Origin: Aphrocallistes beatrix
Taxonomy: Eukaryota > Porifera > Hexactinellida > Sceptrulophora > Aphrocallistidae
Assembly: GCA_963281255.1 (NCBI GenBank)
Contig: OY725498.1
Location: 1,426,001 to 1,490,000, forward strand
Direction: 5' to 3'
DNA length: 64,000 nt
The notes beneath the pieces are model-generated. The model had not been told where the DNA came from. It saw nothing but the letters and a program-made list of their open reading frames with translations, and made no database searches. Shown here piece after piece: positions 39,892 through 50,606 of the stretch. Made by a program: the position numbers and the translations under genes. Positions within the stretch are counted from its first letter, which is position 1. Each line of letters opens with the position of its first letter.

Positions 39892-42342
39892 CTAATTTTC
39901 AGAGTTTTGGTTGGAAGGATCCCTTCCTGTCCCCTCAGTAGGTAGAACCCTGATAATAGAATCAATTTCTTGATACTTTTGCATGACTTCATCTTTGTAC
40001 ACCTGTGGGAGGGATATTTTGCAAAACCTCACTGTGAAAATCCTCAATTTCTTCCAGTAGAGAAGCTGGTGCCACATTTCGTACTCACACAGGTAAGACC
40101 TAGCTCTGTCATATAACTCAAGAAACATGACATTCTCCTCTTTTTCGATTTCAGAAAAATTGTGAGTCAAATAGTGAAAAGCTTTCCAGACATCTGCGTT
40201 AAATCTCTTCGGTCCTAAATTCAATTCGTCTGCAAGGGCCATAACTTGATTTAGAAGTTTGAAATGTGATTGTTTCATGCATGCGGTGGGATTCGATTGA
40301 GAAAGCAGTTTAGATTGAATTCTTAAATCGATAGCTCTTTGCAGAATATCTGTATTATTTGCATCAGATTCGAATTCACATGAATTACAATTACAAAATC
40401 TTTGCATTTTCTTCAAACTGGCTCTGCGTTCTCCGAGGTTAAATTCAGAGAATAAATTGAGACAAGAAAGGGTCAATTCGCCGTTTTTAGGAATAAACGA
40501 ACAAGCACGCACTATACATATATCGCGAAGAATGCAAAAATATGTGTTAGGGTTACAGGAATGGTTTATGTAAGAAGGGAGTAGCCAGATACCAGCATGA
40601 GAGATGACATCAACAGATTCGAGGCTCTGTTCATTCTCGTAACGAACTGAAAACATATTCTGACTAGCAATTGTACGTATTAGCTCTGCTTGATAAGGTG
40701 GCTTAGCTTTATCTCGAATAAGATGGTAGCCCTTGCCTGTGTATATCTCTATGTTAACGGAATCTTTATTCAAACGTTTATTGTGCAAATAAAATATTCT
40801 AAATGCTGATAATTTAGAGGTTGATATTTTTTCAGTTAATATTTGAATAATTTTCCTTTCGCAAGTTGATAGTCCTGATGCTTCATCAGTTTCAGTGTTA
40901 AACTCAAGATACTCGTGATAGAGCTGATCTTCGAGTTTTTTCATTTCCGTCCCAAAATAAGCCACTGCTTTACAGACCACCAATAACTCTCCCTTCTGAA
41001 TATCCCTGGTAGCGAACACACCATGTCCATGTGTGGGAGAGGGACCGATAGCAACTGGACCTATATAGTCGCCAATAACCACATCTTCTCCTTGCTTCAG
41101 CTTCTTCTCGATCTCGTCAAAATCAAACTCTCCCCGGGCATTAGTTAGCAGTGTTCTCTCTGTTTTGAGAAAAGATGTGACATCAGAACTATTCACGTTT
41201 TTATTTATACCTTGTAAAATGTTCACACTTTTTTCATGATCACCCAGTCCAGACCATGCCGTCGCCATTCTGTATAGACACTTGTGGTTGTTTGGATCTA
41301 ACTTCACAGCTGCTTCGGAATCTAAGAGAGCCTCTTCATACAATTCTAGCTTAACGAAGCAGAAAGCTCGGTTACGTAAATAAACTGGATTGGATTTGTC
41401 AATTTCTATCGCACGCGTATAGCATTCAATGGCTTTATGATATTCAGCAGAGTCGAAGAATTTGTTTCCTTCCTTCTTATGATCTTCACTTGACTTATTC
41501 CCTCCCTCCTCTTCATCTATTATAACCAGCACTTCATCTGGAGAATCGATTCGGATGAAATGGAATCCATCTAAGCCACACTTATAGAAAGGATTAACAA
41601 TTGCGATTTTTGTACCTTTTATCAAATAGTGAAGGAGTCGCTTAGTGATGTTATAAATGCCTATTCTAGCACACTGCCCGTACTCATCCTCAATAATAGT
41701 GTAACATCCTGTCGTCTTAGACAATTCATCAACGCATACTTTAGCATAAATCACTTTATTAGAATGGATAATTCCAGGAACTAAGTCAATTATTTTGATT
41801 TTTTGATACTTGTTGAGGTCATAATTTGATTCTGTCACCTTTGAAGTGCTCTGAATATGGTGCAAACTCATATGAAAGTTTGAAGGAATAAGACACTCTG
41901 CTCCGCTAGAAGTTATCATATTTGATATCCTCACAGTTTCACACTTCAGACTATGATCCATTAACAGGTATTCTTTAGTATAATGGCAGTTAGATCCCGG
42001 AATCAAGGTCTCTGGCTGTAGGATGCCAGGTTTAAGGTATTCCTGGGGTAGTAAATTACGCGGTTCAATATATTGGAAAGTGTTTTTCAATACCAGAAAA
42101 ATCCTCTTTTTTTGTTTTTCAGGAATTCCCACACAAACTTGATCAACAGCTTCTTGAACCAACTGATCTTCAGTCTTATTAATACCTGCAATCGTATCTC
42201 TTAAACCAAAGTTGACTCTTGAAACTGCGTTGCAGTACTTTCTGACTATTTTCTGATCACTGTCCGGTAAATTCGAACAATATTCTTCCAAAATTGGTTG
42301 TTTGAAGTAATGATCCGAGGGAGGATCAGGGATATCTGCCAT
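39892..42342 (-). CDS. TPR-SET protein, copy A
   Basis: 816 residues, no intron, start MADIPDPPSDHYF. The N-terminal 280 residues are not recognised. About 285-400 holds TPR repeats (HKKEGNKFFDSAEYHKAIEC, NPVYLRNRAFCFVKLELYEE, NNHKCLYRMATAWSGLGDHE). From about 425 a SET domain: GPSPTHGHGVFATRDIQKGE, then the cofactor motif INHSCNPNTYFC, then GELTLSCLNLF and a CNCNSC post-SET cluster. There is no MYND finger. Most SET lysine methyltransferases have SY where this has SC, so activity is uncertain. A family with TPR before SET is known in plants and algae, and SMYD4 has a similar order. The 3' flank is duplicated with the gene. Confidence 0.85.
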   Translation of the reverse strand: MADIPDPPSDHYFKQPILEEYCSNLPDSDQKIVRKYCNAVSRVNFGLRDTIAGINKTEDQLVQEAVDQVCVGIPEKQKKRIFLVLKNTFQYIEPRNLLPQEYLKPGILQPETLIPGSNCHYTKEYLLMDHSLKCETVRISNMITSSGAECLIPSNFHMSLHHIQSTSKVTESNYDLNKYQKIKIIDLVPGIIHSNKVIYAKVCVDELSKTTGCYTIIEDEYGQCARIGIYNITKRLLHYLIKGTKIAIVNPFYKCGLDGFHFIRIDSPDEVLVIIDEEEGGNKSSEDHKKEGNKFFDSAEYHKAIECYTRAIEIDKSNPVYLRNRAFCFVKLELYEEALLDSEAAVKLDPNNHKCLYRMATAWSGLGDHEKSVNILQGINKNVNSSDVTSFLKTERTLLTNARGEFDFDEIEKKLKQGEDVVIGDYIGPVAIGPSPTHGHGVFATRDIQKGELLVVCKAVAYFGTEMKKLEDQLYHEYLEFNTETDEASGLSTCERKIIQILTEKISTSKLSAFRIFYLHNKRLNKDSVNIEIYTGKGYHLIRDKAKPPYQAELIRTIASQNMFSVRYENEQSLESVDVISHAGIWLLPSYINHSCNPNTYFCILRDICIVRACSFIPKNGELTLSCLNLFSEFNLGERRASLKKMQRFCNCNSCEFESDANNTDILQRAIDLRIQSKLLSQSNPTACMKQSHFKLLNQVMALADELNLGPKRFNADVWKAFHYLTHNFSEIEKEENVMFLELYDRARSYLCEYEMWHQLLYWKKLRIFTVRFCKISLPQVYKDEVMQKYQEIDSIIRVLPTEGTGRDPSNQNSEN

Positions 42343-43150
42343 TCTTTCACAAAGACTCGTAAATATTTGGTTTTATTACGCCAGGAAATATACGGCTAGC
42401 TAGTATTGATTCTTTAAAAAAGGTATTTACAAATAACAAGAAAGGGTTACAATTCGGTAAATTGCAATAATTCGTGGTCATACCTGGAATTAATTGGTAT
42501 ACATCTGTAACACAATCAATTGGAACAAACTGACAGTTAAAGAAACTGGTCTTGGGCATGCCAGAGTATTTTCACATTAACAATAATGAGTATGTATGTT
42601 TGGCCCTGGGATAACGTGTGCTAATATACGAATCTGGCTATTAGAGCAAAGCTAAAAAGCAAAATATAATGTAATATCAATACATATTTTGAAATGTTGT
42701 GTGGGAAACTTCCAACTTATAAATGAGAATTAATTGTGGTGTATGGAAGATGGGTCAATAATCTATCAAATATAATATTATCTTTGTATATTGGAGAATA
42801 AGTGGCTATTGCAACTGGCTAAGTGCAATAGCCTTACCGTAAGCAGAAAAAGAACCCATGCATATTAAATCCACAAAAATACTATTTTTAAGAAAAAATA
42901 CACAAGGGTAATTGATTAATATCACACTTTTATGTAAAAAGCACACAAATAAAATATTCTCAAGAGTAAAAATGTATCTCCGCATGCCGACCTACCTACT
43001 CAGCAATGAGTCAGCATGCAGATGGCCATATTCAGCAGTATAAAAGCTTCTAAAACTAAATTTATTTTTCAACAGCAATTCAGTGGTAGAGTATAACTAG
43101 TGCTCCTACGAAACGAAATTTCTTTAGCGACTAAGTCGAGTATTTAATTT
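42343..43150. other. Spacer between the two TPR-SET copies
   Basis: No gene. Its right part (42,343-42,560) resembles the 5' flank of copy B (45,566-45,730), and its left part resembles the 3' flank of copy A, so it is the joint of a tandem duplication with a period of about 3.2 kb. Confidence 0.55.
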
Positions 43151-45565
43151 TCAGAATTTTGGGTTGAAGTTTTCCCTCCAGATCCTCCTCCTCATTCCAA
43201 CCCTGATAATAGAATCAATTTCTTGATACTTTTGCATGACTTCACTCTTGTACTCACATGGGAGGGGTATTTTGCAAAACCTCACTGTGAAAATCCTCAA
43301 TTTCTTCCAGAAGAGAAGCTGGTGCCACATCTCGTACTCACACAGGTAAGACCTAGCTCTGTCATATAATTCAAGAAACATGACATTCTCCTCTTTTTCG
43401 ATTTCAGAAAAATTGTGAGTCAAATAGTGAAAAGCTTTCCAGACATCTGCGTTAAATCTCTTCGGTCCTAAATTCAATTCGTCTGCAAGGGCCATTACTT
43501 GATTTAGAAGTTTGAAATGTGATCGTTTCATGCATGCGTCGGGATTTAATTCAGAAAGCAGTTTAGATTGAATTCTTAAATCGATAGCTCTTTGCAGAAT
43601 ATCTGTATTATTTGCATCAGATTCGAATTCACATGAATTACAATTACAAAATCTTTGCATTTTCTTCAAACTGGCTCTGCGTTCTCCGAGGTTAAATTCA
43701 GAGAATAAATTGAGACAAGAAAGGGTCAATTCGCTTTTTTTAGGAATAAACGAACAAGCACGCACTATACATATATCGCGAAGAATGCAAAAATATGTGT
43801 TAGGGTTACAGGAATGGTTTATGTAAGAAGGGAGTAGCCAGATACCAGCATGAGAGATAACATCAACAGAATCGAGGCTCTGTTCATTCTCGTAACGAAC
43901 TGAAAACATATTCTGACTAGCAATTGTACGTATTAGCTCTGCTTGATACGGTGGCTTAGCTTTACCTCGAATAAGATGGTAGGCTTTGCCTGTGTATATA
44001 TCTATGCTAACGACATCTTTATTCAAACGTTTATTGTGCAAATAAAATATTCTAAATGCTGATAGTTTAGAGTCTGATATTTTTTCAGTTAATATTTGAA
44101 TAATGTTCCTTTCGCAAGTTGATAGTCCTGAAGGTTCTTCAGTTTCAGTGTTAAACTCGGGAAGATAATTGAACTGGTCTTCTAGCTTCTTCATTTCCGT
44201 CCCAAAATAAGCCACTGCTTTACAGACCACCAATAACTCTCCCTTCTGAATATCCCTGGTAGCGAACACACCATGTCCGTGTGTGGGAGAGGGACCGATA
44301 GCAACTGGACCTATATAGTCGCCAATAACCACATCTTCTCCTTGCTTCAGCTTCTTCTCGATCTCGTCAAAATCAAACTCTCCCCGGACATTAGTTAGTA
44401 GTATTCTCTCTGTTTTGAGAAAAGATGTGGCATCAGAACTATTCACGTTTTTATTTATACCTTGTAAAATTTTCACACTTTTTTCATGATCACCCAGTCC
44501 AGACCATGCCGTCGCCATTCTGTATAGACACTTGTGGTTGTTTGGATCCACCTTCACAGCTGATTCTGAATCTAAGAGAGCCTCTTCATACAATTCCAGT
44601 TTGAAATAGCAGACAGATCGGTTACAGAGATAAACTGGATTGGATCTGTCAATTCTTATCGCACGCGTATAGCATTCAATGGCTTTAGGATAGTCAGCAG
44701 ATTTGAAGAATTCGTTCCCTTCCTTCTTATGATCTTCACTTGACTTATTCCCTCCCTTCTCTTCACCTATTATAACCAGTAGTTCAGCTGGAGAGTCAAT
44801 TCGGATGAAATGGTATCCATCTACGCCTAATTTATAGAAAGGATTTACAATCGCGATTTTTCTACCTTGATTCAATGAGCGAAGAAGTCGCTTAGTGATG
44901 TTATAAACGCCTATTCTAGCACACTGCCCGTACTCATCCTCAATAATAGTGTAATATCCTGTCGTCTTAGCTCCTTCATTAACGCATACTTTAGCATAGA
45001 TCACTTTATTAGAATGGATAATTCCAGAAACCAATTCTGTTATTTTGATCTTTTGATACTTTTTGAGATCATAAATTGATTCTGTCCCCTTCGAAGTGCT
45101 CTGAACATTGTGCAAACTCATATGAATGGTTGAAGGAGCATCGCGGAACCTTCTAAACACTCCACATGTCAAACTATGGTACATTAATAAGAATTGTTTA
45201 GTGTAATGACAATGAGATCCCGGAGTCAAGATCTCTGGATGTAGGACATCAGCTTTATGATATGCTTCTGATAGGAAAATGCGCGGTTCACAATATTGGA
45301 AAGTGTTCTTCAAAACCTGAAAAATCCTCTTCATCTCTCTTTCAGGAATTCCCAAGCAAACTTGAGCAACAGCTTCTCGAATCAACTGATCTTTAGTCTT
45401 ATTAAAACCTGCAATCGTACCTCTTAAACCAAAGTTGACTCTTGAAACTGCGTTGCAGTACTTTCTGACTATTTTCTGATCACTATCCGGTAAATTCGAA
45501 CAATATTCTTCCAAAATTGGTTGTCTGAAGTAATGGTCCGAGGGAGGATCAGGGATATTTGCCAT
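43151..45565 (-). CDS. TPR-SET protein, copy B
   Basis: 804 residues, start MANIPDPPSDHYF. Same order as copy A: an unknown N-terminal part, TPR repeats (HKKEGNEFFKSADYPKAIEC, NPVYLCNRSVCYFKLELYEE), a SET domain with GHGVFATRDIQKGE and INHSCNPNTYFC, SELTLSCLNLF in place of the usual SY, and CNCNSC. The SET half is nearly identical to copy A, while residues about 75-180 differ strongly, including a short deletion. Tail ends RRIWRENFNPKF, unlike copy A. Confidence 0.85.
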   Translation of the reverse strand: MANIPDPPSDHYFRQPILEEYCSNLPDSDQKIVRKYCNAVSRVNFGLRGTIAGFNKTKDQLIREAVAQVCLGIPEREMKRIFQVLKNTFQYCEPRIFLSEAYHKADVLHPEILTPGSHCHYTKQFLLMYHSLTCGVFRRFRDAPSTIHMSLHNVQSTSKGTESIYDLKKYQKIKITELVSGIIHSNKVIYAKVCVNEGAKTTGYYTIIEDEYGQCARIGVYNITKRLLRSLNQGRKIAIVNPFYKLGVDGYHFIRIDSPAELLVIIGEEKGGNKSSEDHKKEGNEFFKSADYPKAIECYTRAIRIDRSNPVYLCNRSVCYFKLELYEEALLDSESAVKVDPNNHKCLYRMATAWSGLGDHEKSVKILQGINKNVNSSDATSFLKTERILLTNVRGEFDFDEIEKKLKQGEDVVIGDYIGPVAIGPSPTHGHGVFATRDIQKGELLVVCKAVAYFGTEMKKLEDQFNYLPEFNTETEEPSGLSTCERNIIQILTEKISDSKLSAFRIFYLHNKRLNKDVVSIDIYTGKAYHLIRGKAKPPYQAELIRTIASQNMFSVRYENEQSLDSVDVISHAGIWLLPSYINHSCNPNTYFCILRDICIVRACSFIPKKSELTLSCLNLFSEFNLGERRASLKKMQRFCNCNSCEFESDANNTDILQRAIDLRIQSKLLSELNPDACMKRSHFKLLNQVMALADELNLGPKRFNADVWKAFHYLTHNFSEIEKEENVMFLELYDRARSYLCEYEMWHQLLFWKKLRIFTVRFCKIPLPCEYKSEVMQKYQEIDSIIRVGMRRRIWRENFNPKF

Positions 45566-45826
45566 TCTTTCACAAAGACTTAAAATAAAATAAAATAAAA
45601 TATTATAAACGGAATGAGTTTGATTTTATTAAGTTAAGGCAAATATCTAGGCAGTATTGCTCCTTGTAGAAGTATTTACGGAGAACGGAAATAAGTACAT
45701 ACTATTCGTTAATTCGTAATCATGCCTGGCAGTGTCCAGAGTATACACTTAGGCGTTCAATACCGTACTTAGATAGGGATTTATATTGTACTGCAACTCG
45801 AGTTGTATTAATGTGAGTCTCTCATA

Positions 45827-46376
45827 CAAGGTAGGGCATAAGTTCTGTACCCAGCATAATTGGGCATATTTTTTCCACGGCTCCCATAATCTTAGTTAAT
45901 ACAGGGTGTTTCATGAATCATGCACGAAACTAAGTTACTCTCGCCTCATTTGTGATTGGGATAATATGATTATTTTAGTCACGTTTAAAAGGAAAACCTC
46001 TGTCATTTATGAAACTAATGGAATAAGCATTTGGTTTAAGAATTAATTTATTTCAATTCGTGCTCAATATGGGATCTTTTTTCGCTATAACGTGAGGTAA
46101 GCTAAAGTTTGTTTGACTTTTCTGCAAATATGATGTTTTATTGCCGAGATAAAACTCTCAATCTCAATTCAACTAAGGTTTGAGAATTGTTTTTGTAAAG
46201 AAAAAAACTTCCTGCAAATTGTAGTTCAAGGTTCTAGAATCTAGATTGAATAAACTCTCACAAAATCGTTCAGAATATTCTCTCTACAATATCTGATCAT
46301 TAAATAACTAAGATTATGGGAGTCATGGAAAAAAAGTGCCCAATTATGCTGGGGACAGAACTTACGCCCAACCCTG
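45827..46376. mobile_element. Tc1/mariner-like MITE with 70-bp inverted ends
   Basis: The left end (GCATAAGTTCTGTACCCAGC, CATAATTGGGCA, CTCCCATAATCTTAG) and the right end in reverse complement agree over about 70 bp at roughly 80%. TA flanks both sides (45,825-45,826 and 46,377-46,378). 550 bp, no ORF. Confidence 0.7.
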
Positions 46377-46468
46377 TAAACACTTGGAAAGCTAATGAAG
46401 TTCAATGAAAGCAAAGAATCACATAACTTTAATCAAAATAATCTAGTATATGAATAGCTAGTGATAGG

Positions 46469-48732
46469 TCAGATTCTAGAAGTTTGAAAATACTGGCTTA
46501 TGGCGTCTAGTTTATCACTCAAAGTGTGCTGCACAAAGTGGCTGAGGAAAATATTGGAATAAAACCAGTCTGAAAATATGTCAAATTTCGCGAGCAAGTA
46601 CATCCATGCTGGGTAACAGTAGCCTAAGATAGCTTCAGAAACAGAGACTAAGTAGTTGAGGAGTGCCTTCATGTAGCGAGGAAAAATATCATCTGCAAAT
46701 AACTTAGAATATGCAAAGGCGAGTTCTGTTTGTTGCTTACTCCACACCCAGGCAGATTCTGCGAACTCTACCGCCTGAGGGAATCTCTCAACCAGAGTGT
46801 TCTTGCCCAACAGTATCCACGGAAGAACGCCGATATCGTCTAGAAATCTACCGAAGAATGTCACCCTCAGTGTCTCGTGGCTGGCTACGTCCACGATGAG
46901 TGCTGAGACAAAGAAGAGGAAAGAAAACCAGAAAATACTCCGGAGCCAGCTTCCTTTTTTCTTGGCGGGACTTTTAAGATCATTCACAAGAACGCGCCTA
47001 GAAGCACTCTCCTTCTCAAGCCTGATCACCAGCTCCATTACCGAATTGTACTCCTCAGACTTGTGAGATTTCGCGAAGAGATCGTTCTCCTGGTCCTTTA
47101 GCTCCTCTTTGAGACCAGCGAAGAGGTTCTGACTGGAGCTGACCTGCTTCACACCTTCCCTCTTAATGTTGATCTTGTTGATCGCATCGATCGTCTTCTC
47201 CTTCCTGTCCAGCATGTAGCGGAGGAGCAGGAGGGTAGCGGGCAGCCGACCCAGGGCGTCCTTCCACCAGAGCCTGGAGCAGTGGGGGTCACTCTCCACG
47301 CACGCCAGGACACAGCCCAGGTACTGCTCCTGGAGGAACCGGGACCCACCTGTCCTTGAGTTGAGGAGGTAGAGGAGGTGCGAGAAGTGAGCTCGTAGCG
47401 TGTTCTGCGGTTCGTATTGATACGTGAACTGCTGCAGCAGTCTACACACGCGATGGAACTCCTGCTTTATCTCGTCGCTGGCGTTGTTGTCATGGTGCCG
47501 AGCGAATGCAATTAAGATGTCAGTGTGGTCGAAAGGCTTCAACAGCTGTCGACCTAACTCAGTGCGGATTGAGTGATGGTAGGCCAGCAGGTTGGAGAGA
47601 GAATTCCAAACACAGCGGCTGACGTCCTTAGCTGCTGGGGCTAGCAGGACTGGGAACATCGCATCTTTCCACGTGTTGAAAGCATGGAACAGAGATTCTA
47701 TGTCGTAGATAGCCCACATGATGGAGAGGCAGATCTTGGGGTGAGTCGCATACGAGCGAACCAGCTCGGGCAGTTTCTTACAGTGCGCGACCACTTGGTA
47801 CCTGTGTGTGCAGACGGCCTTGAGCATCACTCTGACTCCGTACGTGGGTCTGTTCTGGTTCAGCTGCGGAATGAGAACATCCCGGATGCAGTCAACGAAC
47901 AGGTTCTCCAGCACCCGGTCTGATTGAGGCTCCAGCGCATCCAGTAAGATCTAGCAGAGAGCAATGGTGACACAGTTGAACAGTAGGACCGCAACCCCAA
48001 TCGTTCTAAACCAGGTTAATAGCAACTACCATGGGAGACACCACCAGTTTCACATCCATGTTAAAAAGGTGTCAAATTAGTGTCAAATCAGTGAATTTGG
48101 TACAGGTTTGACCCTGTGGGGGAGGGCACCTGGGCCATTCTGGTTAATTATGGAAGGTTTGTAATGAATAGTTCAGAAGGATTCTACATTCTATCAAATA
48201 ATAAACTGAAAAGAGTCGTCACTACCTTCTTGGCATCGTTGGAGAGAGCAGAGAAGGGGAATAAGCTCTCCTGAGGATCCATTAGCGGTCCGTACTGCTT
48301 GGGGTCTGCCTCAAGGTGTGTCTGTAAGAAGGAGACCACATCTCGCAGCCACACGAGTGGATCTTCGAACCTCTTGCTCTGTCTGTCAATATAAGAGCTG
48401 AGTTCAACCGAGCTGAGCTCTGACAGGACTTCTTCAAACGAAGGTCTGGGGGGAGGCGGCGGTTCCTGCTTGAGTGCCTTCTTCTTCTTCTTCCCCTGGT
48501 CCAGTCCGTTGGTCCCTTTCCCTCGCTTCTGACTGATGTCAGGGTCGGTGTCGGCGTGAAGGGTGAGAGCCTCGAACTTTGTCGTAGTTCCCTCGATCGG
48601 ATCCCGCTTCAGTCGATTCGCGTTAAAATTAGATTTTTTCTTTCCAGCCTGCGCATCTCTTGTCTTTCCCTGCTTGTCTATCTGCTTCCACCTGTGAGGA
48701 ATGTCAGGGAACTCCCGGGGCTCTAGCGACAT
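46469..48732 (-). CDS. TMEM214: TMEM214-like ER membrane protein
   Basis: Two exons: 48,732-48,226 (169 codons; donor AAG|GTAGTG keeps phase 0) and 47,950-46,469 (acceptor GCTAG|ATCTT). Total about 662 residues, close to human TMEM214 (689). The N-terminus is basic and Lys-rich (QGKKKKKALKQEPPPPPRP), then SFEEVLSELSSVELSSYI, and an alpha-solenoid middle with the family pattern CLSIMWAIYD. A hydrophobic segment follows near SIFWFSFLFFVSALIVD, with more near the C-terminus. TMEM214 is an ER membrane protein known for caspase-4 recruitment in stress-induced apoptosis. The start is 177 bp from the PSMD8 stop. Exon 2 is GC-rich. Confidence 0.85.
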
Positions 48733-48908
48733 TGTCGATCTGAGAATGGATATTTCTTAGAATATAGACACTATAGTTTATATAAGCAAGAATGTAAGTA
48801 TAAAATGGTAGAATAGACATTCTAGTTTAATTTCTACACCGCATCACCACACACATACTCCACTAGCTAACACAGTATGCATAGATAATAGCTCTCTTTC
48901 GGATGAGG

Positions 48909-49703
48909 TTACACGATCGCTTCCAGATCGCGTGCGTACTCGAAACATTTGAGGAGAATGCCCATCGAGGGAACGGACTGTCCCTTCTTCTCTTCTTCAA
49001 AAACAAACCTGAACACATCCCCATCCAACCGCCAGCCATGTCTACGGCCGAACTCCTTCATCTCGTCTAGCCCTGAGATGTAGAGCATGCGGGCGGCCTC
49101 GGAGAGGCTGAGCTGTGAGTAGCTGCGCGTCATGCAGGAGATGATCTCCTCCCGCACCGTCTCGAGGAGGATGTCCACGAAGAGACGGTAGTAGGGGGCG
49201 GGGACGTTGTCTCGCGAGAGGAAGACCTTGTTGTAGCTGCCCTCCTGGAGGAACTGCTCCAGGTGGATGGGGTGCGAGAGGTAGATGTCTGTCAGCAGCT
49301 GCTCTGGAGGAAGCAGTTCCACCTCTGTGTGGAATTCTGCGAGTTTGTTTTTCGACAGCAGACAGAGCAGATTCAGCCCCATCAGCTGGTTCGTGTAGGG
49401 AGAGGGCTCTAAGTGAGACCTGTAGTCCAGGTAGTAGTGCTTCAGTTGCGCCATGTAGCGCTCAAACCCCACTATGTCCCCCTTCTCCACCGAGGCCATC
49501 ACTCCGATCTCGAGCATCTCTCTGGCCAGGAGCAGTGCTTGCGGGTCAGAGCCTCCCTGCGCGGGGGCCTCTGTGGGGAGGAAGGACACCTCCAGAAGAG
49601 ACACCTTCATCTCCTCCAGCAGCCCGTCTATCTGGGGGAGGTTGTGAGAAGACGCTTTCCAGGCTCTGCGGAGTTTGTTACAAACGGACTTAGCTTTATC
49701 CAT
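48909..49703 (-). CDS. PSMD8: 26S proteasome regulatory subunit Rpn12 (PSMD8)
   Basis: The ATG at 49,703 (MDKAKSVCNKLRRAWKA) gives 264 residues, fitting the core PSMD8 length. An in-frame ATG at 49,793 adds 30 residues that look non-coding. Family stretches are clear: LAREMLEIGVMASVEKGDI, FERYMAQLKHYYLDY, LMGLNLLCLLSKNKLAEFHTE, LEQFLQEGSYNKVFLSR and a PCI/winged-helix end finishing CFEYARDLEAIV. Rpn12 is a lid subunit needed for late lid-base assembly. Intronless. Confidence 0.95.
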   Translation of the reverse strand: MDKAKSVCNKLRRAWKASSHNLPQIDGLLEEMKVSLLEVSFLPTEAPAQGGSDPQALLLAREMLEIGVMASVEKGDIVGFERYMAQLKHYYLDYRSHLEPSPYTNQLMGLNLLCLLSKNKLAEFHTEVELLPPEQLLTDIYLSHPIHLEQFLQEGSYNKVFLSRDNVPAPYYRLFVDILLETVREEIISCMTRSYSQLSLSEAARMLYISGLDEMKEFGRRHGWRLDGDVFRFVFEEEKKGQSVPSMGILLKCFEYARDLEAIV

Positions 49704-49877
49704 CGCTATCCTCGATCTACGTACTAGATAAGAATAAAATACGTACAGGCCTTCAGATTCTTTCAAACTCAATTTTAGATCAATTTTAACCAATTTTCAG
49801 ATCATTTAATTAACTCAATATCTTTTTCCGCTCAATATCAGATCATTTTCAAATCATTCGATAAATGTAACCTAGCC

Positions 49878-50248
49878 CAGTGGTTCTTAAACTGTGGAAC
49901 ACGCCCCCCTGGGCAAGGCCTTCCGGCAAAAAAACTCTGACAGGCCCGGCGAGGAGTGACAGGCTACGCCCCTGCCCCTAGGGGGTGTATCAGTATTTTA
50001 ATATATAAAGAATTTAAGAATAATGCATACCTATGGATCATTCAAATTCTGACATACTCAGCACTTACTATATTTGATTGTACAGTATATAGATTCAAGC
50101 ACGTTGATCCAAATAATTGTAATCTATAAAAACTGGTTGAACCATGTAATATTCATTTACAGATTCATAGTCAGGGGAGGGGTTAGGAGTATTAATATAT
50201 AGTAATTGTCCAAGAGAATCAAATAGGCCAAAAGTTTAAGAACTCCTG
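49878..50248. mobile_element. hAT-type MITE
   Basis: Ends CAGTGGTTCTTAAACTGTGG and, inverted, CAGGAGTTCTTAAACTTTTG, the usual style of Charlie-like hAT elements. 371 bp, no ORF. The flanking octamers ACCTAGCC and CCTTAGTC agree only partly, so the insertion is old or the ends are off by a base. Confidence 0.7.
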
Positions 50249-50314
50249 CCTTAGTCTGTCGTGGGTTCTATTGTAGTACGTTACGAAGAATACATTGCTT
50301 GTTTCTAAATACTA

Positions 50315-50371
50315 TAAGGTGACATAAAGTCTATATACATGTGATGTATATATAGACTTGATGTCACCTTA
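50315..50371. repeat. Small hairpin
   Basis: TAAGGTGACATAAAGTCTAT is mirrored by ATAGACTTGATGTCACCTTA a few bases on, giving about 26 paired bases with a very short loop. Confidence 0.6.
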
Positions 50372-50606
50372 CAGAATTGTAAAATACATTTGATCTTGTA
50401 AGATTATGTATTTCCCTTTGAAAGTAATTAAACAGTAACAAGTACGTGTACCTAAGGTTAATACCCCGTCAGGAGTAATAATGTTACAAGCAAACAACAC
50501 AAGTATTGCTAATCAATAGCTGTAGTCATGCTGACCAATTATCCTTATTATGATTATGATGAATAATAACTAAAAATGTGGCAGCATTTGACAGTCTATA
50601 AATAAG

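Larger units (their letters stand above)
49794..50606. other. Spacer between PSMD8 and the 7TM gene
   Basis: No gene. Holds a hAT-type MITE (49,878-50,248) and a small hairpin (50,315-50,371). The two flanking genes are divergently transcribed, so both promoters lie here. Confidence 0.5.

Noticed and set aside
49703-49793. Using the upstream ATG at 49,793 for PSMD8
   Set aside because: The added 30 residues have no family similarity, and the start at 49,703 fits the conserved length.
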